A DNA stretch of 64,000 nt from JBFELU01 sp041572755 (GCA_041572755.1 JBFFRY010000003.1:1-64000), one strand, 5' to 3'; positions 1 to 7,905 are shown, numbered from the stretch's first letter. Numbers and translations are program-made. The notes: a model not told the origin generated them from the sequence alone.

Positions 1-123
1 ACGGGCTCCGGTGATCTGGCCGGCACCAATGGCCCGGGCGCCTGGGTGTGGATCGCCCTCACCCTCAGCGCTATGGTCGCGGCCGTGGTCGTCACCCCCG
101 TTGTTGCACGTCGGAGCCGATGA
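1..123 (+). CDS. C-terminal end of a surface protein with a sorting-like signal (partial)
   Basis: Only the last 40 codons are in the window, so the protein's function cannot be told. The visible tail has the layout of a cell-wall sorting signal: LAGTNG, a hydrophobic stretch (GAWVWIALTLSAMVAAVVV and a few more residues) and a basic end, RRSR. LAGTN resembles the LAxTG motif of some actinobacterial sortase substrates but is not a perfect match. The stop codon overlaps the start of the downstream sortase by ATGA, so the two are translationally coupled and may be enzyme and substrate. A plain membrane anchor is the alternative. Confidence 0.6.
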   Translation, partial: TGSGDLAGTNGPGAWVWIALTLSAMVAAVVVTPVVARRSR

Positions 124-908
124 ACCACACCTCGAGTGATGGGAAGGGGAAGCCGCCACGGCGGCTTCCCCTTCTGCTTCGCCTCGCCGCGGTGACGGCG
201 GCCGTCGGTCTCGCCGTCGGCCTCACCGGCTTCGGCCTTCTCGCCTGGGGATACGGCGACGCCGGCGAATCGGTCGTCACGAGCCCACCCCGGGAGTTTC
301 GACCCGGCCCGGTCACGGCTCCGCTCGATCCCGTCCCGCCCTCCTATGGCGATTCGGACCCCACCGTGCCGGACTCCGTCCCGACGACCGTCTTCGGCGA
401 GATCACGATCCGATCCGGCGATGCCGACGACGTACTCACGGGGCACGCGGAAGCCCGCCCGGTTCGCCTCATCATCGACTCGATCGGCGTGGATGCCCCG
501 ATCGACGGCGTCGGATACGCGGTGGGCGAAATGGAGGTCCCGGCCAGCGCCGGCGTCGTCGGCTGGTACGAACACGGACCCGCCCCGGGTGAGACCGGGT
601 CGTCCGTGCTCGCCGCCCACGTCGATTGGGGCGGCCGTCGCGGTGTCTTCTTCGAACTCCGGAACCTCTCCCCGGGCGCGATCGTCATCGTCGAATTCGA
701 GGACGGCTCTTCTCGCCTCTTCCAGGCCGTCTCGCTCACCTCCTACGGGAAGACCGACCTCCCCACCGATCAGATCTTCACCCGGGCCGGTCCGGCGGTG
801 CTCACCCTGATCACCTGTGGCGGTCCGTTCAATCCGTCCCTCAACTCCTATCGGGACAACGTCGTCGCGTTGGCCACCGAGTTGGAGCGCCCCGGCATCA
901 TCGAGTGA
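120..908 (+). CDS. Class F-type sortase
   Basis: A 262-residue sortase, a membrane-anchored transpeptidase that joins surface proteins to the envelope. The start ATG at 120 overlaps the upstream stop (ATGA); an in-frame start further upstream lies inside the upstream gene and is unlikely. A cytoplasmic lysine/arginine-rich end is followed by one transmembrane segment (residues about 18-45) and a proline-rich linker. The catalytic triad can be read: His in SVLAAHVDWGG, Cys in LTLITCGGPFN and Arg in NSYRDNVV. The TLITC and SYRDNVV signatures fit class F sortases of actinomycetes. The coupled upstream tail is the best substrate candidate. Confidence 0.88.
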   Translation: MNHTSSDGKGKPPRRLPLLLRLAAVTAAVGLAVGLTGFGLLAWGYGDAGESVVTSPPREFRPGPVTAPLDPVPPSYGDSDPTVPDSVPTTVFGEITIRSGDADDVLTGHAEARPVRLIIDSIGVDAPIDGVGYAVGEMEVPASAGVVGWYEHGPAPGETGSSVLAAHVDWGGRRGVFFELRNLSPGAIVIVEFEDGSSRLFQAVSLTSYGKTDLPTDQIFTRAGPAVLTLITCGGPFNPSLNSYRDNVVALATELERPGIIE

Positions 909-1051
909 ACCCGGTTGGGGGGCCCGAGATCAGGCGCCGCCGGTCGCGGCCGCTCGACGACGGACCTTCTTCGAAACGGCAATCGCCTCAACTGCTCGAC
1001 CGAACAACAGGGTCGGACTGCGGAACCGCCAAAGCTGCATGATCAGCGCTC

Positions 1052-1213
1052 CTCGACTTCGCCTCGACCAGCGCCGCGCTGAAGTTCGCCGCCGAGTTGC
1101 AGGCAGCGAGCGCCGAGATCGGGCTCGAGATCACGATCGGGAGCGCGGTGGGCGAACCGATTCGAGAGGACGGCGACCCGCACGGATCCATCGTCGTGTT
1201 CGCAAGCAGGATC
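1052..1213 (+). pseudogene. Remnant of a class III adenylate/guanylate cyclase domain
   Basis: The forward frame from 1052 reads FAAELQAASAEIGLEITIG, then VGEPIREDGDPHGSIVVFASRI. This is the spacing and wording of the end of a class III nucleotide cyclase domain (family form: FA.ELQ...IGL.IRIG.H.GE......YG..VN.AARI). The upstream part of the domain is missing, and no start, metal-binding aspartates or intact frame are present. A different family fragment follows in another frame, so this looks like decayed coding DNA. The bases between the sortase stop (908) and 1052 hold nothing I recognise. Confidence 0.5.
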
Positions 1214-1221
1214 ACCACCTT

Positions 1222-1311
1222 CAGAGGATCTTCGACACCGAAGGGACGTTCGGCTACATCTGCACCCTCCACCCCGGTTCGATGCAGGGCAGCATCACCG
1301 TCACTTCGTGA
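1222..1311 (+). pseudogene. Remnant of a cupredoxin (plastocyanin-like) C-terminus
   Basis: This frame ends in GTFGYICTLHPGSMQGSITV. That is the C-x(2)-H-P-x(2)-M copper-binding loop of small secreted cupredoxins followed by the last beta strand. The N-terminal His ligand, signal peptide and start codon are absent, and the frame differs from the cyclase fragment just upstream. It is most likely the 3' end of a lost gene. The remaining 125 bases to the next gene hold no recognisable feature. Confidence 0.55.
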
Positions 1312-1436
1312 CGGTTCGACCACCCGGTGGCACTTTGCGACGCCGGCCCAGAGGGCGCGCGCTCTGACCCACCTTCGGGGCGAACTGCGAGGTGGCCCCG
1401 CCTCGCGGCCGGTCCCCGGTTCGCTGCCCGGTCGAC

Positions 1437-2231
1437 TCAGAGGTGCAGAGTCTCCGGCGCTGCCCAGACCTCGAAGGTGGCGACGTCTCGATATCCGAGG
1501 CGCCGATACAGCGACTGCGCCATCGGGGTGGAGTGGAGCACGCTGACCTCGACCCCGAGATCGCGGGCGGCGTGCAGTGCCGACAGGGTGAGGATGGTCG
1601 CCAGCCCCCGCCGTCTCCCTCGCTCGGTGGTCACGACCCCGTATATGCCGGCGACGCCGTCATCGATGTGCATGGCGACCTTGGAGACGGGTTCACCGGC
1701 GATGCGGGCGATCCAGAGTCTTGTGTGACTACCGATCGCATTGGCGTAGATCTGACGGAGATAGGCGGATGTGCTCGTGCCGAGACCGTACCGCCATGAC
1801 ACGAGATGAACCCAGGCCTCCGATTCGGCGGCCGACGCTTCGATCACCTCGACGTCTCCGGGGATCGAGGGGACCGGATCCAGGTCAGCGAGATCCGTGA
1901 TCATGCCGGGGAGTTCCTCGGCACATGCGAAGCCGTGGCCTTCGAGCCCTTCGCGCACACCCGGCGGAGTGGTGGGATGCACCAGCCACATGGCAGTGAC
2001 GCCCCGATCTGCGAAGGGCGCCAGCAGTTCACCGATCTGAGTGGGGAGGGGGCGATCTTGCTCGTCGCGGAAGCGCCACACACCGTTGTACGGAGGCTGT
2101 GGAATCGGGGCCTCGACCACGAGGCGGGTGGGGGTGTCTATGACCTTGCCACCGTCACCGGTGCCGAGAATGGAGAACATCGTCCACGCATTCCTTTCCA
2201 GTGCGGCCACGGCATCACTTGAGACCACCAC
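1437..2231 (-). CDS. GNAT-family N-acetyltransferase
   Basis: A 264-residue protein. The C-terminal half (about 125-260) reads as a GNAT fold: RLWIARIAGEPVSKVAMHID is the beta2-beta4 region, then GIYGVVTTERGRRRGLATIL gives the Q/RxxGxG/A acetyl-CoA pyrophosphate loop, and SLYRRLGYRDVATFEVW is the usual final strand. The N-terminal half is less conserved and may be a degenerate second GNAT unit or a substrate module. The substrate cannot be told. The GTG start at 2231 is supported by a TACGCT hexamer six bases upstream on this strand, implying a leaderless transcript divergent from the histidine kinase gene. Confidence 0.8.
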   Translation of the reverse strand: MVVSSDAVAALERNAWTMFSILGTGDGGKVIDTPTRLVVEAPIPQPPYNGVWRFRDEQDRPLPTQIGELLAPFADRGVTAMWLVHPTTPPGVREGLEGHGFACAEELPGMITDLADLDPVPSIPGDVEVIEASAAESEAWVHLVSWRYGLGTSTSAYLRQIYANAIGSHTRLWIARIAGEPVSKVAMHIDDGVAGIYGVVTTERGRRRGLATILTLSALHAARDLGVEVSVLHSTPMAQSLYRRLGYRDVATFEVWAAPETLHL

Positions 2232-2237
2232 GCTACG

Positions 2238-2243
2238 AGCGTA
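2238..2243 (-). promoter_or_regulatory. -10 element of the GNAT gene (leaderless)
   Basis: TACGCT on the minus strand, six bases before the GTG at 2231. Confidence 0.5.
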
Positions 2244-2334
2244 CCGCGCGGCTCCGCCGTCCCGGGGGTCGGTGTTTCCGGGCCGTCTGAGCCGTTCGCC
2301 TCAATGAGCGAGCGGCCCTGCCGATGTACATTCC

Positions 2335-3324
2335 ATGCTCTCGCGCACAGGAGACGGCGAAGTTCTGTCGGCGGGTCATCCCCTTCCCACGGCCAGTGCC
2401 CTGCGCGATCTGGTGGGGGTCGCCGTGTTCGTGTGGGTGTCCGCCTGGGGAATCCACGCTCTCGATCTCCCGGAGGCCCTGGCCGAATGGAACCGATCCC
2501 ACGAGCAGTGGGCGGTCGACGAGTTCACGCTCATCTCCGTGTGCGTCGTCGCCGCATTGGGCTTCTTCTCCTGGCGCAGGTGGCGCGAATCGCAGCGGGT
2601 GATCGCTCGCTACGAAGCGACGCTGCAAGAGCTGCGTACCACCGAAGGCCAGATCGCCCTCAAGGACCACCTCATCAACACGGTGTCCCATGAGCTCAAG
2701 ACGCCGCTGACCGCCGTCATCGGATATGCCCAGCTCCTGGACAACGATCGGGTGGATGCCGAGGAGCGAAAGGCCATGGTGGAGAGGATCATCGCTGAGG
2801 GATGGGACCTCACCAACATCGTCGAGGATCTCCTCACGCGCGCCCAGGCCGAATCGGAGAACCTCAATGTGGCGAGCGTCCCGGTGTTCCTGGCTGCGCA
2901 GGCGGCTCAGGTCACCGAGACCCTCAATCCCAATGACCGGGAGAGGGTGCGGATCACCAGCCAGGATCCGGTTCGGGCAGTCGCCGATCCGGCACGCGTG
3001 CGACAGATCATCCGCAATCTCCTGTCGAATGCCATTCGCTACGGCGGCCCCAACATCGCGATCGAGGTGAAGGGGCGCGGCGGCTCCGCCTCCATGACGG
3101 TGCTCGACGACGGCCCCGGTGTGCCCCCCGGGGACCGGGACCTGATCTTCAACCCCTACCACCGGGCCGACAACGGCGGGCGGGTCGCCGGGAGCATCGG
3201 GTTGGGGCTCTCGATCTCACGGGAATTGGCGCGCCGTATGGGTGGGGATCTCACCTACCAGCGGAGGCGAGGCCAGTCCGTCTTCGAGTTGAGGCTTCCT
3301 CTCGCCGCCGGGCAGGACTTCTAG
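2335..3324 (+). CDS. Orphan membrane sensor histidine kinase
   Basis: A 329-residue kinase with two N-terminal transmembrane segments (about 22-42 and 62-80) and only a short extracytoplasmic loop, then a short coiled linker. The phosphorylated His is in VSHELKTPLTAVIGYAQ (H box, about residue 120). The ATPase domain has the N box RQIIRNLLSNAIRYGG, the G1 box DDGPGVP and the G2 box GSIGLGLSIS, so it should be active. There is no PAS or HAMP domain. No response regulator lies next to it, so its partner is elsewhere. The loop is too small for a large ligand domain, which suggests sensing in or at the membrane. Its stop shares CTAG with the convergent dehydratase stop. Confidence 0.88.
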   Translation: MLSRTGDGEVLSAGHPLPTASALRDLVGVAVFVWVSAWGIHALDLPEALAEWNRSHEQWAVDEFTLISVCVVAALGFFSWRRWRESQRVIARYEATLQELRTTEGQIALKDHLINTVSHELKTPLTAVIGYAQLLDNDRVDAEERKAMVERIIAEGWDLTNIVEDLLTRAQAESENLNVASVPVFLAAQAAQVTETLNPNDRERVRITSQDPVRAVADPARVRQIIRNLLSNAIRYGGPNIAIEVKGRGGSASMTVLDDGPGVPPGDRDLIFNPYHRADNGGRVAGSIGLGLSISRELARRMGGDLTYQRRRGQSVFELRLPLAAGQDF

Positions 3325-4289
3325 CGGCTCCCCAGCAGCTCGACGAATCGATCGACCCCGATGTTGCCTCCCGACAGGGTGACGCCGACCTTCCTGTCGG
3401 TGACGTCGATGTGCCCCGCCATGATCGCCGCCAGGCCGCTGGCTCCGCTCGGTTCGAGAACCACGTTCAGACGCTCGAAGACGAACCGCATCGTGGCGAC
3501 GATCTCGTCGTCCGACACGAGGACCACGTCGTCGACCCTCTCCCTGATGACGGCAAAGGTGTGCTCCCCCGGCGAGGTGGTCTGCTGACCATCGGCGATG
3601 GTGCGCGGCGTGGGGATCGTCACGATGCGGCCCTCGAGGAATGAGCGGCGCACGTCGTCACCCGCCTCCGGCTCCACCCCGATCACCGCCACCGGCGAAT
3701 CCTGCGCCTTGGCCACGGTGGCGCAGCCCGAGATCAGCCCCCCGCCGCCGACGCACACCACCAGGAGGTCCAGGGGTCCCGCCTGCTCGAACAACTCCAG
3801 GGCCGCCGTTCCCTGGCCGGCAATGACGTTCCAGTGATTGAACGGGGGAATCAACGTCCTGCCGCGCTCGGCGGCGAGATCCTCGCCGAGGGCGGTCCGC
3901 TCCTCGGCGTAGCGGTCGTAGGTGACGATCTCGGCGCCGTAGCCCCGGGTCGCCTCGACCTTCAGGGACGGGGCATCCTCCGGCATGAGGATCACCGCCG
4001 GAACGCCGTGAAGGGCAGCCGCCAGAGCTACTGCCTGGGCGTGGTTGCCCGAAGAGTAGGTGGCCACGCCCCGTGCCCGCTCCTCGTCGGACAGAGAGGC
4101 GATGGCGTTGAAGGCACCCCGGAACTTGAACGACCCGGTGCGCTGGAAGCACTCGGCTTTGAGGAACAGTCGGCCGCCGGTTTCCCCGTCGAGGGTGCGG
4201 CTGGTGAGCACCGGGGTGCGATTTGCCACCCCATCGAGGCGGCCGGCTGCCGCCCGAACGTCATCGAGTGTCACCAGGGATCCTCCCAT
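3321..4289 (-). CDS. Serine/threonine dehydratase family (PLP fold type II)
   Basis: A 322-residue single-domain fold-type II PLP enzyme. The Schiff-base lysine is in TGSFKFRGAFNAI, the substrate loop is SSGNHAQAVA and the phosphate-binding glycine loop is CVGGGGLISG. There is no C-terminal ACT regulatory domain, so it resembles catabolic threonine dehydratase, serine racemase or threo-3-hydroxyaspartate ammonia-lyase and not the isoleucine-regulated biosynthetic form. The likely reaction is deamination of L-threonine to 2-oxobutyrate or L-serine to pyruvate; the substrate is not fixed by sequence. The ATG at 4289 is preferred because a TAGATT hexamer lies eight bases upstream; an in-frame GTG/ATG option lies about 57 bases further out. 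Confidence 0.85.
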   Translation of the reverse strand: MGGSLVTLDDVRAAAGRLDGVANRTPVLTSRTLDGETGGRLFLKAECFQRTGSFKFRGAFNAIASLSDEERARGVATYSSGNHAQAVALAAALHGVPAVILMPEDAPSLKVEATRGYGAEIVTYDRYAEERTALGEDLAAERGRTLIPPFNHWNVIAGQGTAALELFEQAGPLDLLVVCVGGGGLISGCATVAKAQDSPVAVIGVEPEAGDDVRRSFLEGRIVTIPTPRTIADGQQTTSPGEHTFAVIRERVDDVVLVSDDEIVATMRFVFERLNVVLEPSGASGLAAIMAGHIDVTDRKVGVTLSGGNIGVDRFVELLGSR

Positions 4290-4297
4290 GACGAGCC

Positions 4298-4303
4298 AAT
4301 CTA
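4298..4303 (-). promoter_or_regulatory. -10 element of the dehydratase gene
   Basis: TAGATT on the minus strand, eight bases before the ATG at 4289. This is at the long end of the leaderless range seen here. Confidence 0.4.
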
Positions 4304-4350
4304 CTTCCGAGCCGTCGCCGGAGCTCCGAACCGCAATCCCGTCCAACGGC

Positions 4351-4356
4351 TAGTCT
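4351..4356 (+). promoter_or_regulatory. -10 element of the PAQR gene (leaderless)
   Basis: TAGTCT, six bases before the ATG at 4363. Confidence 0.5.
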
Positions 4357-4362
4357 CACTGA

Positions 4363-5043
4363 ATGCACCGCCCCTGGAAGCTCGAAGGCCACGAGAGGCT
4401 TCAGCTCGGCAAAATGCACCACCCGGTGCGTGGAATCCTCCACGGCACCGCGGCGGTGTTGTCCATCGTCGGGGCCGTGCTGCTCACGGTGCTTCCCGTC
4501 GAGAGCTCAGCGGGGCAGCGCGTCTCGCTGCTGGCTTTCGGGTTGAGCCTGGTGGCCTTGTATTCGGTGAGCGCCCTGTATCACTCGGTGCCGTGGCGGA
4601 CGATCTGGAAACGCCGCATGCAGCGTCTCGACCACACGATGATTCATGTGCTGGTCGCCGGGACCTACACCCCGATTGCCTTCATCGTCTTGGATGGGTG
4701 GCTGCGTTGGGTGACGCTCGGGCTGCAATGGGGCATCGTGCTGTGGGGCGCCATCCAGCAGTTTGCGATTGAGAACCCGTCGCAGAAGCTGTCGATCATC
4801 TTGCAGACCTCCCAGGGATGGATGGCCCTGGCCTTGATGTGGCCACTCGCGACGCGGCTCCCGTGGACTGCCATTCTGCTCATCACCCTCGGGGGGGTCT
4901 TCTATACCGTCGGCATGGCACTGATGGTGATCGGGCGTCCCAAGCTGTGGCCCCAGGTGTTCTCATCGCACGAGGTGTTTCACGTCTTCGTGGTGGCCGG
5001 CAGCAGCGTCCATTTCGCGGCCGTCGCCGGCTACATGGCCTGA
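4363..5043 (+). CDS. PAQR/hemolysin III family membrane protein
   Basis: A 226-residue seven-helix protein of the hemolysin III branch of the PAQR superfamily, related to the zinc-dependent membrane hydrolases of the CREST group. The three conserved metal-site regions are present: SALYHSVPW after helix 2, RLDHTMIHVLVAGTYTP at helix 3, and SHEVFHVFVVAGSSVHF in the last helix. The lone N-terminal cytoplasmic segment RGILHGTAAVLS matches the family. Length is typical. Bacterial members are poorly characterised and the haemolysin name is historical. The gene stands alone, in the same direction as the following repair gene. Confidence 0.88.
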   Translation: MHRPWKLEGHERLQLGKMHHPVRGILHGTAAVLSIVGAVLLTVLPVESSAGQRVSLLAFGLSLVALYSVSALYHSVPWRTIWKRRMQRLDHTMIHVLVAGTYTPIAFIVLDGWLRWVTLGLQWGIVLWGAIQQFAIENPSQKLSIILQTSQGWMALALMWPLATRLPWTAILLITLGGVFYTVGMALMVIGRPKLWPQVFSSHEVFHVFVVAGSSVHFAAVAGYMA

Positions 5044-5132
5044 CCCGATCTCGAGGGTGCCGGGAGACCGGTTCCAAAAAGGCGCATCGTCGGGCGGCCC
5101 GCGCGGTCCGATCGTTCGCTTCCGAGACTGCA

Positions 5133-5138
5133 TACCCT
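5133..5138 (+). promoter_or_regulatory. -10 element of the endonuclease IV-LigD fusion gene (leaderless)
   Basis: TACCCT, six bases before the ATG at 5145. It supports this start over longer in-frame options that would run into the PAQR gene. Confidence 0.5.
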
Positions 5139-5144
5139 TCCGCC

Positions 5145-6953
5145 ATGCTGCGGTTCGGGATCAGCGGGCTGCCCCCCGGAGACGGTGACGACGAGTCCTT
5201 CCTCGACGAACTGGTCGACCGGGGGCAGAGGGCCTATGAACTGGCCTTCGTCCATGGGTTTCCGTGGAAGGAACGGCGCTGCGAGCGATTCGGGTCTCTC
5301 GCCGCCGAGCGCGACCTGACGCTGTCGGTCCACGCCCCCTACTTCGCGATTCTCACCAGCGGCGACCCCGAGAAGGCGGTGCGAACCAGAGCCGCACTGG
5401 AGCACACCATGAAGCTGGGCCGCCTTCTGGGAGCTCGGACCGTGGTGGCCCACACCGGTTATGCGGGCGGTCGATCCGCCGAGGAGCTCCACGAGGTGGC
5501 CGCCGAAGGGCTCGAAGTGATCGCTCCCAAGGTGCGCCATCTGGGGGTGACCCTTGGCCTGGAGACGAGCGGCACCGAGCGGTCGTTCGGCACCCTGGGC
5601 GACATTGCCTTGTTGGCGGAGCGGTTCTCGTTCGTCCGTCCCGTGGTCGATTGGGCACATGTGCACGCCATGTCGGGCGGGGCCCTCACCACCCGGGATG
5701 CCTTCGGAGCGGTCATCCGGTTCCTGCGAGAGCACTTTCCGGGATGGGCCATCGACCCCTTGCAGTGTCAGTTCACCGACAACCAGTTCGGGCCTACGGG
5801 GGAGATCAAGCACGTTCCCTACGGGGAGGGAACGCTCAAGATCGGCCCGCTCATCGAGGCGGCGGTCGAGTCGGGTATGCGGCTCGTGCTCATCTCAGAG
5901 GCTCACGATGCCGCCAGCCACCGGGCGATCCAGGAGGAGGCCGAGGAGGCGCTGCGGCGATCCCGTCCATTGATGCCGGCGGAAGGGACACGAACGCTCG
6001 GGTCCGGTGAGGTCGCCTTCCCCGACACGGTGGCGGCCGTCTCCGACGGGACCGCCCACGTCACGGTGGGGCTCGATCGGCCGCTGCGGGTCGGCAACCT
6101 CGACAAGGTCTTCTTTTCCCGGGACGACTACACCAAGGGCGATTTGCTGCAGTACTACGCCTCGGTCTCGTCGCTCCTCCTTCCCCATCTGGCCGATCGG
6201 GCGATCGTCATGGCTCGTTTCCCCGACGGGGCCGAAGGCGACTACTTCTACGAGAAGGAGGCTCCGGCGCACCGGCCCGACTGGCTCCCCACCGCACCGC
6301 TCTGGTCGGAGCACCGCGGGGATTCGATCCCCTTCGTGACGGCGCCCGACGTCGAGTCGCTGCTGTGGATCGTCAACCTCGGGGCCATCGAGATCCATCC
6401 CTGGCTGAGCCGGGTCACGGCGGCCGACCTTCCCGACTTCGCGGTCTTCGATCTCGACCCGGCCGAGGGCGCCGGCTGGGACGACGTGGTCGCCGTCGCC
6501 GAGATGGTCCGGGTGGCGCTGGAGCGGCTCGGACTCGAGGGATACCCGAAGACGTCGGGTGCCACCGGTCTCCACGTGTACGTGCCCCTGGAACCCGAGG
6601 CCGACTACACGCGGGTCCGTCGCTTCGTCGAGGCGGTGGGGAGGATGATCGTGGCGGCGGCCCCCCACCTGGCCACCATGGAGTGGGACATTCCCAAGCG
6701 GCGCGGCAAGGTGTTCATCGACCACAACCAGAACGTGGCCGGCAAGACCATCGCCTCGGTGTACTCGGTCCGGCCCCGGCCCGGTGCCCCGATCTCCACC
6801 CCCCTGCTGTGGGATGAGGTGAGCGAGGTCGAGCCCGGGGCGTTCACCATCGCCACCGTGTGGGATCGAGTGGCCCGCCACGGGGACCTGTTCGCCCCGG
6901 TGCTGGACGGCGGCCAGCGCCTCGGCGCCGCCGAACGGAGCTTGGGTCTCTAG
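5145..6953 (+). CDS. Endonuclease IV-like TIM barrel fused to a LigD polymerase domain
   Basis: A 602-residue two-domain protein. Residues 1-280 read as an AP endonuclease family 2 (Nfo-like) barrel with metal-ligand motifs in family order: VHAPYFA, VAHTGYAGG, LETSGTERSFGT, VDWAHVHA, KHVPYGEG and LISEAHD. Residues about 305-600 are the primase-like polymerase domain of bacterial LigD: VGNLDKVFF, then FDLDPAEG (two catalytic Asp), KTSGATGLHVYVPL, and VFIDHNQN carrying the third metal-site residue. No ATP-dependent ligase, LigD phosphoesterase domain or Ku lies nearby. The architecture suggests abasic-site incision and gap or end filling in one chain, as a repair or end-joining accessory; this is inference. 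The fusion is continuous in one frame without a stop. Confidence 0.88.
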   Translation: MLRFGISGLPPGDGDDESFLDELVDRGQRAYELAFVHGFPWKERRCERFGSLAAERDLTLSVHAPYFAILTSGDPEKAVRTRAALEHTMKLGRLLGARTVVAHTGYAGGRSAEELHEVAAEGLEVIAPKVRHLGVTLGLETSGTERSFGTLGDIALLAERFSFVRPVVDWAHVHAMSGGALTTRDAFGAVIRFLREHFPGWAIDPLQCQFTDNQFGPTGEIKHVPYGEGTLKIGPLIEAAVESGMRLVLISEAHDAASHRAIQEEAEEALRRSRPLMPAEGTRTLGSGEVAFPDTVAAVSDGTAHVTVGLDRPLRVGNLDKVFFSRDDYTKGDLLQYYASVSSLLLPHLADRAIVMARFPDGAEGDYFYEKEAPAHRPDWLPTAPLWSEHRGDSIPFVTAPDVESLLWIVNLGAIEIHPWLSRVTAADLPDFAVFDLDPAEGAGWDDVVAVAEMVRVALERLGLEGYPKTSGATGLHVYVPLEPEADYTRVRRFVEAVGRMIVAAAPHLATMEWDIPKRRGKVFIDHNQNVAGKTIASVYSVRPRPGAPISTPLLWDEVSEVEPGAFTIATVWDRVARHGDLFAPVLDGGQRLGAAERSLGL

Positions 6954-6954
6954 G

Positions 6955-7482
6955 TCAGGCGCGGGGTTCGGTGATCGGGAGCCGCTGCGGGACCAGGGAA
7001 CCGGGAGCCGCAGCCGCCTCCCATGGGCGGGCCAGGACGTGCCAGGCCAATGCCAGGGGAAGCACCGGCACCGCCACGTCGGTGTGCACCCGAAGCCGGT
7101 TGTAGGAGAAGGGGGTCCCGGCGAGGCGCCCCACCGGCTCGTGGCCGACCCGCAGAGTCCAACGGCGGGGGAGGATGTCGGACGTCAATCCGTATCCGAA
7201 GCTGACGCTGGTGAGATCCCAGGCACGGCCCCACCACGATCGCCGGGTGATCCGGCCCCGCTCTGTCTCCCCTTCGACGGCCACCACGGTGCCCCACTCC
7301 TGCGGGACGAGTTCGAACGCGCGGCCGTCTCGCAGAGTGAGTGTCGAAGTGTGGCGGCGGGGGAAGCGGCGCAGGGTGGCGATCTGCTCATCGCCCCGGG
7401 CGAGCGCCCATTCGTTGGAGAGAGGGTGGCTCAAGAACCGGCATTCCCCCACGAGCATCGGCAGGGGCCGGCGGGATTCCAT
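6955..7482 (-). CDS. Uncharacterised protein of 175 residues
   Basis: I do not recognise a family. The chain is soluble-looking, rich in Arg, Trp and beta-prone segments (WTLRVGHEPVGRLAG, SYNRLRVHTDVAVPVLP), with one moderately hydrophobic stretch near the end (VPVLPLALAWHVLA). The ATG at 7482 is chosen because the longer frame would run into the end of the DUF454 gene upstream. It lies ten bases downstream of that gene on the same strand, so it is probably the second gene of a two-gene unit. It converges with the fusion gene, whose stop is one base away. Confidence 0.55.
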   Translation of the reverse strand: MESRRPLPMLVGECRFLSHPLSNEWALARGDEQIATLRRFPRRHTSTLTLRDGRAFELVPQEWGTVVAVEGETERGRITRRSWWGRAWDLTSVSFGYGLTSDILPRRWTLRVGHEPVGRLAGTPFSYNRLRVHTDVAVPVLPLALAWHVLARPWEAAAAPGSLVPQRLPITEPRA

Positions 7483-7492
7483 GGCGCGGAAT

Positions 7493-7891
7493 CTAGCGAG
7501 GAGCGGTGGGCAGGCGGAGCACGAAAGCGACGGCACCGACTCCGACGGCGGCGAGGAGGGCCCGGAGCGCCGGGTGGGACACGACGGCGATGACCGAATA
7601 AGTGAATGCGGCCGTCATCATGACCACCGCGATCACCTTCGTGCTGCGGGGGAGGCCCTTGCCCGTTTCGAAGTCGGCGATCAACTTGCCGAAGCGGGGA
7701 TGGGTGATCAGCCAGCGGTGGAGGCGGGTCGAGGAACGTCCGAAGAAGAAGGCTGCCAGCAGCAGCGGGCCGGTGGTGGGGATGAGGGGCAGGAACAACC
7801 CCAGTGCGCCGAGGCCGAGGAAGAACACCCCGGCCGCCATGTACAGGGTCCGGAGCCAGCGGGGGGATGTTGACACGGACGCTTGCTGCAT
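7493..7891 (-). CDS. DUF454 (YbaN-like) small membrane protein
   Basis: A 132-residue inner-membrane protein with about three transmembrane segments. The N-terminal signature LGLGALGLFLPLIPTTGPLLLAAFFFGRSS followed by HRWLITHPRFGKLIADFETG is the diagnostic pattern of the DUF454/YbaN family; I read the motif in two parts, from about residue 20 to 68. Molecular function is unknown. The ATG at 7891 is supported by TACGCT eight bases upstream on this strand. The gene is divergent from the 5'-3' exonuclease. Confidence 0.85.
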   Translation of the reverse strand: MQQASVSTSPRWLRTLYMAAGVFFLGLGALGLFLPLIPTTGPLLLAAFFFGRSSTRLHRWLITHPRFGKLIADFETGKGLPRSTKVIAVVMMTAAFTYSVIAVVSHPALRALLAAVGVGAVAFVLRLPTAPR

Positions 7892-7899
7892 ACCCGTTG

Positions 7900-7905
7900 A
7901 GCGTA
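7900..7905 (-). promoter_or_regulatory. -10 element of the DUF454 gene
   Basis: TACGCT on the minus strand, eight bases before the ATG at 7891. Confidence 0.4.

Noticed and set aside
2335..3324. Two-component pair for the histidine kinase
   Set aside because: No receiver-domain protein is encoded beside it; the flanking genes are an acetyltransferase and a dehydratase.
4818..5144. N-terminal extension of the endonuclease IV-LigD fusion
   Set aside because: It overlaps the PAQR gene in another frame and reads as non-protein-like sequence; the leaderless promoter fixes the start at 5145.
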